This document shows positions 1 through 6,151 of a stretch of 10,226 nt of DNA, one piece after another. This stretch comes from Planctomycetota bacterium (lineage in GTDB: Bacteria; Planctomycetota; Planctomycetia; Pirellulales; Pirellulaceae). The DNA is taken from positions 1 to 10,226 of the forward strand of contig JAPLNJ010001189.1 in the NCBI GenBank assembly GCA_026692885.1. Reading direction: 5' to 3'. Every line of letters starts with the position of its first letter. The stretch's first letter is position 1. The position numbers and the translations under genes are program-made. The notes beneath the pieces are model-generated. The model was not told the origin of the DNA. It saw only the letters and a list, made by a program, of their open reading frames with translations, and did not search any database.

Positions 1-31
1 CGCACGAGGTCCCTAGGACTGCGTATCCGCC

Positions 32-1219
32 ATGCCGATTCCCCATTCAGCCGACGACCAGATTCCCATCGCCCCTGAGCGGTACTTCGTCGACGTTCCC
101 CCACGGCCGTCTCGAACGTCCCCGCCGCCTCCACTCTGCACGACACATCTCGATCTAACAACGGCGTGTAACTTCCACTGTGCAACTTGCATTGATCCAT
201 GTCTCCGAATCGAGCGGGCCCATCTTTCCTTGGGAGCCTTAACACGCGTCTTGCACGACGTGCACCGTCTCGGCTGCCGGGACGTTCGCCTGTACGGCGG
301 CGAGCCAACTCTTCACCCACATCTACCCGAAGCGCTGGCGACGGCTTCAACTTTGGGGTTGGAGATCAGATTGGTAACCAATGGTAGCAGGCTCCACGAT
401 CGGCATCTGCGGCACTCTATTCTGGCCTCGCGCCACCTCCAGGTCCGCGTTTCCATGGACGGACACAGCCCCACGACGCACGCCGAGCATCATCAGTGCT
501 CCACCCGCCACTTCGGTCGAATCTGCTCATCCGTCGCGAAGCTGATTAGACATGGCGTTTCCGTTGGCATATCCTACCTTCTAACCGCCTCAACCATCCC
601 CGAGTTGCCCGCTGCTTGCGACTATTGGCGAGCGCTGGGAGCCGTGACCCTGGCGCCCCGGATTATCACAGGCCCGCACGGCGTTCTGCTGTGCCACACA
701 TGGACACAAGACGAGCGGGCCATCCTCAAACGCACTTACGAACGACACCGTGATTGGCTGTCGTGGTCCAGAAGCATCCTGCACTCGTTCGACGGACAGG
801 CTCCCCCCATGGGCCGATTACGCTCCGAGTACTGCTACAGCGGCCATTTCCGCTTGGTCGTCTCCCCTCTCGCCCCCGGGCCGGCCCAATGCCCTCCGAC
901 CCCAATTTCGATTAACCGGATTCGAACCGTGGAAACGGACCGGATGTGGATCTCCGCATGCACTTACTACCGCTATGATCACGGCTCCGGGTGCGAGTAC
1001 CCTGAAAATCTCGAACACTGGTGGGCCGAGACTCATGCCGACTGGCTTCGGGACGTGTTCGGGCGCCTGGATTGTTCCAAGACTGCTTGTTCCCGACACG
1101 ACCTGAACGCCACTATTGGCCGGTCCATGGAAACGCGGAGCACCTGCCCTTTCTCTAACGCTACTCCGCTGGCCGATACCTTCCTGGCCCCCCCCGACTC
1201 TTCGCAATTCCCAACATAA
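32..1219 (+). CDS. Radical SAM protein with SPASM-like C-terminus
   Basis: This 395-residue protein is a cytoplasmic radical S-adenosylmethionine enzyme. The CX3CX2C motif that binds the 4Fe-4S cluster is C46, C50 and C53, preceded by a beta strand ending LDLTTA. The SAM-contacting GGE motif is residues 89-91, and a VTNG strand follows, as usual in the partial TIM barrel. The C-terminal third has further cysteines at 268, 287, 310, 321, 348 and 353. They sit around a LEHWW...LRDVF segment that resembles the end of a SPASM/Twitch domain, which would hold auxiliary clusters. SPASM enzymes often modify peptides or sugars; the substrate here is not visible. The first about 40 residues are proline-rich. 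The ATG at 32 is the first in-frame start after a TAG at 14-16, with only a weak AGGA 13 bases upstream, so an earlier gene may lie outside the window. The stop is 23 bp before the SIR2-Nudix gene, which suggests co-transcription. The coding strand is markedly C-rich compared with its neighbours. Family assignment is firm; SPASM and function are inferred. Confidence 0.88.
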   Translation: MPIPHSADDQIPIAPERYFVDVPPRPSRTSPPPPLCTTHLDLTTACNFHCATCIDPCLRIERAHLSLGALTRVLHDVHRLGCRDVRLYGGEPTLHPHLPEALATASTLGLEIRLVTNGSRLHDRHLRHSILASRHLQVRVSMDGHSPTTHAEHHQCSTRHFGRICSSVAKLIRHGVSVGISYLLTASTIPELPAACDYWRALGAVTLAPRIITGPHGVLLCHTWTQDERAILKRTYERHRDWLSWSRSILHSFDGQAPPMGRLRSEYCYSGHFRLVVSPLAPGPAQCPPTPISINRIRTVETDRMWISACTYYRYDHGSGCEYPENLEHWWAETHADWLRDVFGRLDCSKTACSRHDLNATIGRSMETRSTCPFSNATPLADTFLAPPDSSQFPT

Positions 1220-1242
1220 CAGGGGAAGAAACGGAGCAACCC

Positions 1243-3195
1243 ATGACTATCTCCGAGCAAGACCTCATCGACGCCTACTCCAAACGCCTCGCTGCGCGAC
1301 AAGCGACGCTATTCGTTGGCGCCGGTCTCTCCATGGCCAGTGGCTTCGTGGACTGGAAAGGCCTTCTGGCAGGCCCCGCACGGCAGATCGGCGTCAAACT
1401 GGCTGCTATTCCGGACCTGACGGAACTCGCCGAGTACTACGCCCAGGAAGTCTCAAGAGAGAGTCTAATCCAGACCGTCGTTGACACCCTCGCTCGCGAG
1501 GCCGAGTTGACGGAGAATCACCAGATCATCGCGGGACTCCCCGTGCACGAGATTTGGACGACCAATTACGACGATCTCCTGGAAAGAGCCTTCAAGATGG
1601 CCGGCGGGACCGTCGAAGTGCGCCGTCGCGACAATGACTTTCTTGTGGGCCGACCCGATGCTTCGGTCTACATCCACAAGATGCACGGCGATTTGGAGGA
1701 CCGGCAACACATCGTCATAACGCGGAGCGACTACGAGCGCTACGGTAAGAACTGCCTGCTCATGCAAACGAGTTTTCTCAAGGCACTGGCCGACACGACC
1801 TTTCTTTTCTTGGGCGTAGGCTTCGCCGACCCAAATTTCCTCAACATCATGGGAAGTCTCTTCTCGCACATGGACGGAAAGCTACGCCCCCACTACGCCA
1901 TCATGCTGCGGCCCAAACCGAAAGACCATCGCCGGTTCGATTTGTTCGTCCGCAACCTGCGCAGGTACGGCATTCAGACGGTGATCGCCGACGCTCCGCA
2001 GGATGTTACGCGCATACTGCGCGCCATCTCTGCGGAGATTCCCGTGCCGTCCGAGGTCCTAATAGGCCAGCGAGTGCGCAATCAGTTCATCGTGAAGAAT
2101 CTCGGACTGCTCTCCGCGCTGCCCGCGGAGAAACAAAACACGATTCGCTTCTGCTCGGTGTTCTCGGCCTTCGCCATCTCCCGTGACCCGGATTATGTCG
2201 CCCACGAACCGGACAAGTCGCCTGAGCACATGGATGCCATCATGCGCGAGCGCCAGCTCCTGGAGTTTCTGGTAAACGAGCGCAAAGCACCGCTCCGGCT
2301 TTTGCTCTGCCCGCCGAAGCGATTCTGTCCCGAACACGAGGTCCGATACCGCACGATACTCCAATGGCTCAAGGATAACGAGCATCGCAAGAATGTGGAG
2401 GTACGGTGTGCTACACTCGACTTCTTCACGAATCTTCTTATCATTGAGAACTACTTCTGTATCGCAGCGAATTACAGCCAAACGTATGGCTACGATGAAA
2501 ACCGTCTCTACCGGGATCGGTCTGAAATCGAGAGACGCATCCGCGAATTCGATAGCCGTTACGAGAACGCCGATCTGGCTCGATCAACGACGGAGGCGGT
2601 GAACTACTACGAATCCACCCTGAGCGAATACCTTGCTCGCAAGGCTAAGCAGTGGACGCGATCAAGGACCGAGGTCAGGTATAGCTGGGGCGGCTTTCAA
2701 GTCGTGACCGACTCCGCGTCCGCCGAGGATCGCGGGGACCTCACTTACACCTATTTGCAGCATCCGGGGTCGGTGTTGGTTGTTCCCGTCTTGCGCAATG
2801 GGAACCTGCTCCTCGTCGAGCAATACCGATACCTGACCGGCGACCGCAGTATCGAGTTTCCAGCGGGTAGGGTCGAGGTCGACGAGGCGCGGGTCGATAC
2901 GGCCCAGCGTGAGCTTCGGGAAGAAACGGCCCATCGGAGCGACAAATGGCGGCCGCTGGGCGAGTTCTACGCATCCAACAGCGTTACAAACGAAGTGGTC
3001 GAGGTCTTTCTAGCGACCGAGGTGGAACCATGCGATCGGGCCCTAGACGCCCGGGCCGATGGACCTGTCGAAATCGACTCGGTGAGAGAGTACAGTATTG
3101 ATGATTTGCGCGGCATGATCACCTCCGGGGTGATCAAGGATGGGCCGACGATTGCTGCCCTGCAGTACTTGACGGAGCAGTTGCTGGCGCGCTAG
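1243..3195 (+). CDS. SIR2-family NADase / Nudix hydrolase fusion
   Basis: This 650-residue cytoplasmic protein has three parts. Residues about 18-265 form a SIR2-like domain: GAGLS at 26-30, TTNYD with N108, the HGD motif with catalytic-type H148, and GVGFADPN at 191-198. In defence proteins such as ThsA and DSR, this family cleaves NAD+ to nicotinamide and ADP-ribose. Residues about 280-485 form a domain I do not recognise, including a LLLCPP strand near 353-358. Residues about 495-645 are a Nudix hydrolase. Its box is complete: G542, E548, R556, E557, E560, E561, with alanine 563 in place of the usual glycine. The following FYASNSVTNE stretch resembles ADP-ribose pyrophosphatases, which make AMP and ribose 5-phosphate. 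All key residues are kept, so both activities are plausible; their coupling is inference. GGAG at 1233-1236, six bases before the ATG, supports the start. It lies between a radical SAM gene and an aminotransferase gene. A protein deacylase role is less likely, because this SIR2 type is usually an NADase. Confidence 0.9.
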   Translation: MTISEQDLIDAYSKRLAARQATLFVGAGLSMASGFVDWKGLLAGPARQIGVKLAAIPDLTELAEYYAQEVSRESLIQTVVDTLAREAELTENHQIIAGLPVHEIWTTNYDDLLERAFKMAGGTVEVRRRDNDFLVGRPDASVYIHKMHGDLEDRQHIVITRSDYERYGKNCLLMQTSFLKALADTTFLFLGVGFADPNFLNIMGSLFSHMDGKLRPHYAIMLRPKPKDHRRFDLFVRNLRRYGIQTVIADAPQDVTRILRAISAEIPVPSEVLIGQRVRNQFIVKNLGLLSALPAEKQNTIRFCSVFSAFAISRDPDYVAHEPDKSPEHMDAIMRERQLLEFLVNERKAPLRLLLCPPKRFCPEHEVRYRTILQWLKDNEHRKNVEVRCATLDFFTNLLIIENYFCIAANYSQTYGYDENRLYRDRSEIERRIREFDSRYENADLARSTTEAVNYYESTLSEYLARKAKQWTRSRTEVRYSWGGFQVVTDSASAEDRGDLTYTYLQHPGSVLVVPVLRNGNLLLVEQYRYLTGDRSIEFPAGRVEVDEARVDTAQRELREETAHRSDKWRPLGEFYASNSVTNEVVEVFLATEVEPCDRALDARADGPVEIDSVREYSIDDLRGMITSGVIKDGPTIAALQYLTEQLLAR

Positions 3196-3274
3196 GCCTG
3201 CGGTTGGACAGCGACTGTTTAGGGCTTCGGGCGGCGGTTATTCCCTTGGCCGCATTAAGCGGAGGGACAGCAAT

Positions 3275-4453
3275 ATGATCCCAGGCGATTGTTCAGGGAC
3301 GATTCCGAGCCATCAGATTGAGTTCTCTGTGGAAGAGCGTGAACAGATTCTCGCACGCGTGCGGGATGTGCTCGAGTCCGGAACGCTTGCGCTGGGGCGC
3401 CAGACCCGTGAATTCGAACAAGCGTTCGCCAAGACCGTAGGGGCCAAATGGGCGGTTGCCGTGAATTCCGGAAGCAGTGCTTTAGAGATCGCGATGCGCG
3501 CCCTGGGGGTGAGTGGGCATGAAGTGTTGGTTCCCTCCAACACGAATTTCGCGACGGGTATCGCAGCCGTCAATGCGGGTGCTACTATTCGGTTGTACGA
3601 CTCGGCGATTGAGGCCACCGCCAGCGAGATCGCGCAGCGTCTGTCACGCAGGGTGAAGGCAGTCGTGGTGGTGCATATTGGAGGGTATATCAGCCAAGAA
3701 GTTTTGAGAGTCAAGGAGCTTTGCGATCGGCATGGCGTCGCGCTGATCGAGGATGCGGCACAGGCCCACGGGACGGAACTGAATGGCAGGATGGCCGGTT
3801 CCTTCGGGACCGTCAATGCGTTCTCGTTCGTGTCTACCAAGGTGCTGACGACAGGGGAAGGCGGGATGATCGTCACCGACGACGAGGGGCTGGCGAATGC
3901 TGCGCGTCAGTATCGGAACCAGGGCTACGCAACAGACTTGGTTCACCATGTGCTCCACGGCAATAGCTGGCGCATGACTGAGTTTGCCGCGGGCATGGGC
4001 TTGGTCCAGCTCGACAGCCTATTCCGACGACGGGATCATATGCGAGAGATCATTGCTTTGTATGCGAACGCTACCAGCGTTTTCCCATCATTGCACGTCT
4101 TGCGCGGGGAACGGGGCGCTTGTGCGAGCGGCTACAAGTGTATCGCCCTCGCATCGTCTCCGGAGGTCAAGCAGCGGATTGCGCAGAGTCTTCTCCAGGC
4201 CGGAGTCAGGCTGGCCCGTGGCGTATACGACGTCCCATTGCATCGCCAACCGATCTTCGCCCCTTTCGTGGGTCCAACTCAGACGTTCCCGCAGGCTGAC
4301 GATTTTGCGTCCAGGCACCTCTGTTTGCCACTCTGGAGAACGATGAGCTTTGCACAGGCGGGCATCGTGGCTGAGCGGCTCGCCGCAGTGCTTGCCGAGA
4401 ACGCAGCAGTCCCCGCTCGACCCGCCTTTCCGGATCGGAGAGGAGGCGGCTAA
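3275..4453 (+). CDS. DegT/DnrJ/EryC1/StrS-family PLP aminotransferase
   Basis: This 392-residue protein is a fold-type I, PLP-dependent aminotransferase of the sugar-aminotransferase family, of typical length. Members usually transfer an amino group from glutamate or glutamine to a keto sugar carried on a nucleotide; some act on cyclitols. Visible signatures are NSGSSAL with the phosphate-binding GSS at 66-68, EDAAQAHG with D160 and Q163 for the cofactor ring, and the Schiff-base lysine K189 in FSFVSTK followed by GEGGMIVT. A VPLHRQPIF segment near the C-terminus is also typical. The ATG follows a strong GGAGGGA at 3261-3267 with a 7-base spacer. The 79-bp gap from the SIR2-Nudix gene has no clear terminator, so an operon is likely but not proven. 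No sugar-nucleotide synthesis genes (thymidylyltransferase, dehydratase) are in view, so the substrate is unknown; an NAD+-derived nucleotide is only a speculation from context. Family assignment is firm. Confidence 0.9.
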   Translation: MIPGDCSGTIPSHQIEFSVEEREQILARVRDVLESGTLALGRQTREFEQAFAKTVGAKWAVAVNSGSSALEIAMRALGVSGHEVLVPSNTNFATGIAAVNAGATIRLYDSAIEATASEIAQRLSRRVKAVVVVHIGGYISQEVLRVKELCDRHGVALIEDAAQAHGTELNGRMAGSFGTVNAFSFVSTKVLTTGEGGMIVTDDEGLANAARQYRNQGYATDLVHHVLHGNSWRMTEFAAGMGLVQLDSLFRRRDHMREIIALYANATSVFPSLHVLRGERGACASGYKCIALASSPEVKQRIAQSLLQAGVRLARGVYDVPLHRQPIFAPFVGPTQTFPQADDFASRHLCLPLWRTMSFAQAGIVAERLAAVLAENAAVPARPAFPDRRGGG

Positions 4454-4606
4454 CGGTAGCGGAATAACACTGGCGCCGAGTCGTTCGCCGCTCAGGCGCA
4501 AGGAACGGATCTGCCAGCGGTGCTTGGGGCGGCCGCCCACCCTCAAGGTCAACCAGCCGGAGATCAACCAGGCGCGAGGGCGTGGAAAGTAGATTCTGGG
4601 GCGGTT

Positions 4607-5095
4607 CTAACGCATAGGAGAGTAGACCAGATCGGGCATCGGTTTTCGATCGGGGGTCAACAGGTCGAAGTAGAATCCCCAGCCGCCCTCGCCTTGCGTA
4701 ATCTTCAGCAGGATTTCGTTCCAGCCGGCGCGCAGGTCCACCGGTTGTTCCTCCTGTCCGGGGGCCGCGCCGCGGGTGAGGTCGTGGCTAACTTTCAAGT
4801 CGCCGTTCACCCAGATCTTGATGCCGTCATCCGAACCGGCCGAGACCAGGACGCGCCGCGCGTCGGGCGCCAGGTTGCGGCCGAAGTCGACGGAGACGGG
4901 CGACACGCGCTGGCCCTTGGCCAACCGCAGGTAGACCGGCAGCGGCGGCACCTGAAGTGCGGCCTTCCCGTTGCGGACCGGCACGCCGCGGCGGTTGCCG
5001 AAGCTGTCGAGCACTTCCACATCGCCGCCTTCGCCCGCGGCAGTGTGAACAAAGCCGAGAAGAAGCAGCACGGCGAGTAGACGGGTCGGAGTCAT
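4607..5095 (-). CDS. Secreted remnant: signal peptide joined to glycosidase-like tail and sugar-binding module
   Basis: This 162-residue protein begins with a clear signal peptide (MTPTRLLAVLLLLGF, cleavage probably after HTAAG), so it would be exported. Immediately after it comes a segment VEVLDSFGNRR...PPLPVYLRL. It resembles the last beta-sandwich strands of large glycoside hydrolases, in which D-x-FGN and LPVYL are recurring features. Next is a module containing NLAPDARR, SDDGIKIWVNG, RGAAPGQ, LRAGWNEILLKI and GGWGFYF. This is the pattern of jelly-roll carbohydrate-binding modules attached to planctomycete secreted enzymes. No catalytic domain is present, so the gene looks like an in-frame internal deletion of a larger enzyme. 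The ATG at 5093-5095 was chosen over the longer frame opening at 5239 because only this start places the signal peptide at the N-terminus. Its ribosome site (GGGTGG) is weak. Neighbours are the convergent aminotransferase gene and the divergent hicB-like gene. It could still act as a small secreted binding protein. Confidence 0.6.
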   Translation of the reverse strand: MTPTRLLAVLLLLGFVHTAAGEGGDVEVLDSFGNRRGVPVRNGKAALQVPPLPVYLRLAKGQRVSPVSVDFGRNLAPDARRVLVSAGSDDGIKIWVNGDLKVSHDLTRGAAPGQEEQPVDLRAGWNEILLKITQGEGGWGFYFDLLTPDRKPMPDLVYSPMR

Positions 5096-5211
5096 ATTCC
5101 ACCCAAGAGCAAGGATTCCGTACGGCAACCGTTCGCTTCTGTTGTAGCAAATCGACGGCTCCGATGAATAAGGGACGTAGGACCGGGCGATCATGCGTGG
5201 TATCATCTTTG

Positions 5212-5217
5212 AGGAGG
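5212..5217 (+). promoter_or_regulatory. Strong Shine-Dalgarno of hicB-like gene
   Basis: AGGAGG lies 8 bases before the ATG at 5226. It is a near-ideal ribosome site and fixes the start of this short gene. A TATCAT at 5201-5206 resembles a -10 box but would leave a very short leader, and I see no convincing -35 partner, so no promoter is called. Confidence 0.7.
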
Positions 5218-5225
5218 AGTGAGAT

Positions 5226-5447
5226 ATGAAGCAGGTCAAAGTGATTATCGAGAAGCATCAGGACGGTTACGTCGCCTATCCCGTGGGAGTCAAGGGCGTC
5301 GTGGTGGGCGAAGGGGATTTGTACGAAGATGCGCTGCGGGACGTCCAGTCCGCGCTCAAGTTCCATCTGGAGACTTTTGGGCTCGATGCCCTGGAAGGGG
5401 ATGAGATTCCGATTCTCGAAGCCTTTGTTGCCGAAGCGAGCGTCTGA
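5226..5447 (+). CDS. hicB: HicB-family antitoxin (short form)
   Basis: This 73-residue protein resembles HicB antitoxins, which bind and neutralise the HicA mRNA interferase. It starts with the beta-strand pattern [19 protein letters not shown], in which a strand is followed by [25 protein letters not shown] segment follows, corresponding to the G-x-x-x-EAL helix of the partially degraded RNase H fold. The protein ends soon after, so the DNA-binding helix-turn-helix or ribbon-helix-helix tail of longer HicB proteins is absent. That suggests it is not a strong repressor on its own. Its TGA at 5445-5447 overlaps the beginning of the hicA-like frame (CTGA), the usual tight coupling of these pairs except that an ATG would be expected. 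Here the antitoxin gene precedes the toxin gene. The toxin looks broken, so this antitoxin may be an orphan. Confidence 0.8.
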   Translation: MKQVKVIIEKHQDGYVAYPVGVKGVVVGEGDLYEDALRDVQSALKFHLETFGLDALEGDEIPILEAFVAEASV

Positions 5448-5611
5448 AAATACCCAAGTTCCCCGTGGATGCGCCGAAAGCACGGGTGCTGCGCGCCCTG
5501 CAAACGCTCGGCTTCGAGATCGTCCGCGAGCGTGAGCACATCGCCCTGCAGCGTCTCAACCCCGATGGCACGATGTCAGTTGCCTTGGCAGAAGAAACGC
5601 AATTGGAATAG
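5444..5611 (+). pseudogene. hicA: Truncated HicA-like toxin lacking ATG start
   Basis: Read in the frame beginning CTG AAA ATA CCC, this gives [20 protein letters not shown], then TLGFEIVRE and [12 protein letters not shown], then TAG after 55 codons. The K-A-R-V-L-x-x-L-x-x-L-G-F pattern, followed by a basic strand with EHIAL in place of the usual G-SH-I/L, matches HicA toxins, small double-stranded-RNA-binding-fold ribonucleases. The histidine is the likely catalytic residue. HicA proteins usually run to about 60-85 residues and continue with a basic P-x-H-x-x-(I/L)-x-x-GTL region. Here the sequence after NPDGT (about 5575) no longer resembles HicA, so the C-terminal part is missing. The codon at the hicB overlap is CTG where ATG would be expected. 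The next possible start is GTG 5465, which would remove the first strand. Probably non-functional; a CTG-initiated short form cannot be excluded. Confidence 0.6.
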
Positions 5612-5906
5612 GCGCCGGTTCTCCTCCCAACACGATTTCTGTTTCCTCTGACCAGTCGTCGCTCCAAGCGGCAACGAATGCGTCTTCTTCAAAGCCCCAA
5701 TGAACGACGCGGAATCCATGGGGTGCTTTGAACACCAACGACATCACCCGGACGCGATCACCAACCTGCTGCTCCAACGCTACATCCCCGGTTGCGGGCG
5801 TGCTATTCCAGTAATCACTGCCCCGATAAAGGATGAGTTCCTACAACAACTCAAGGGAAACGTCGTCCATCCGCGTGCCATCTGGCGAAACAAGATCGGT
5901 TTTCAT
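5556..5906 (-). pseudogene. Unrecognised gene interrupted by an in-frame TAG and fused into hicA
   Basis: On the minus strand from ATG 5904-5906 the frame reads MKTDLVSPDGTRMDDVSLELL, then a TAG at 5841-5843. It continues without another stop through ELILYRGSDYWNSTPATGDV and a VKAPHG/VVHWG-like stretch, with an acidic segment EEDAFVAAWSDDWSEETEIV, to a TGA at 5556-5558. The amino-acid content on both sides of the TAG looks like ordinary soluble protein, and a CAG-to-TAG change would restore about 116 codons. The last residues (RQLTSCHRG) are the antisense of the hicA fragment, so the 3' end seems to have been lost at a junction near 5575-5590. I do not recognise the family; the acidic, tryptophan-containing make-up is reminiscent of small immunity proteins, but that is a guess. 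The downstream part could also start at TTG 5775-5777. Confidence 0.4.
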
Positions 5907-5984
5907 CAGGCCCTCAAGTTGATCTGGGATAGATGGGCGGAAGCGGGGTCAAGGACCCAAGAAACGGGAGTGAGGAGATTCTGA

Positions 5985-6137
5985 ATCGGATCACGAATTA
6001 CCTTTCCACGGAAACGGTGGTTGGTGGATGCCGTCTCGGGTTCTCCGCAAGACGCCGACATTGTAAACTGGCCGGAACCTTGGGACCACCAACTCCCGAT
6101 CGAGTCGGATCCCAAGGAGAAGCCCCCGAAGTTTTGA
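5985..6137 (+). pseudogene. Orphan C-terminal coding fragment
   Basis: A frame that opens after TGA 5982-5984 and ends at TGA 6135-6137 encodes about 50 residues. The last half (DADIVNWPEPWDHQLPIES followed by DPKEKPPKF) has the look of a natural protein C-terminus. No ATG or ribosome site is present; the only nearby alternative start is a GTG at about 6029. It is most simply the tail of a gene whose body was lost, in keeping with the other fragments here. The family is unknown. The evidence is compositional only. Confidence 0.25.
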
Positions 6138-6142
6138 AAGGA
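6138..6142 (+). promoter_or_regulatory. Shine-Dalgarno deciding GTG start at 6152
   Basis: AAGGA lies 9 bases before GTG 6152. It favours this GTG over the in-frame ATG at 6170 and over starts further upstream, and it places a basic VSRRLP stretch before the hydrophobic signal segment. Confidence 0.5.
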
Positions 6143-6151
6143 TCGCAACGC

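Noticed and set aside
3196..3274. Possible promoter or terminator in the 79-bp gap before the aminotransferase gene.
   Set aside because: Only a weak GCGGC/GCCGC stem with a 13-base loop and no T-tract is visible, and TTGGAC has no matching -10 box.
4454..4606. Possible terminator between the convergent genes, including the palindrome GGGCGGCCGCCC.
   Set aside because: The palindrome has no loop and no T-tract, and no other strong hairpin is visible; I see no supportable feature here.
4520..5080. A 186-codon plus-strand frame opposite the secreted remnant.
   Set aside because: It is the complement of a real coding frame; the product is rich in A, V, H and R and has no start site or domain.
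5096..5239. Extending the minus-strand secreted remnant to ATG 5239.
   Set aside because: The extra 48 residues precede an evident signal peptide and overlap the ribosome site and start of hicB; the start at 5095 is more natural.
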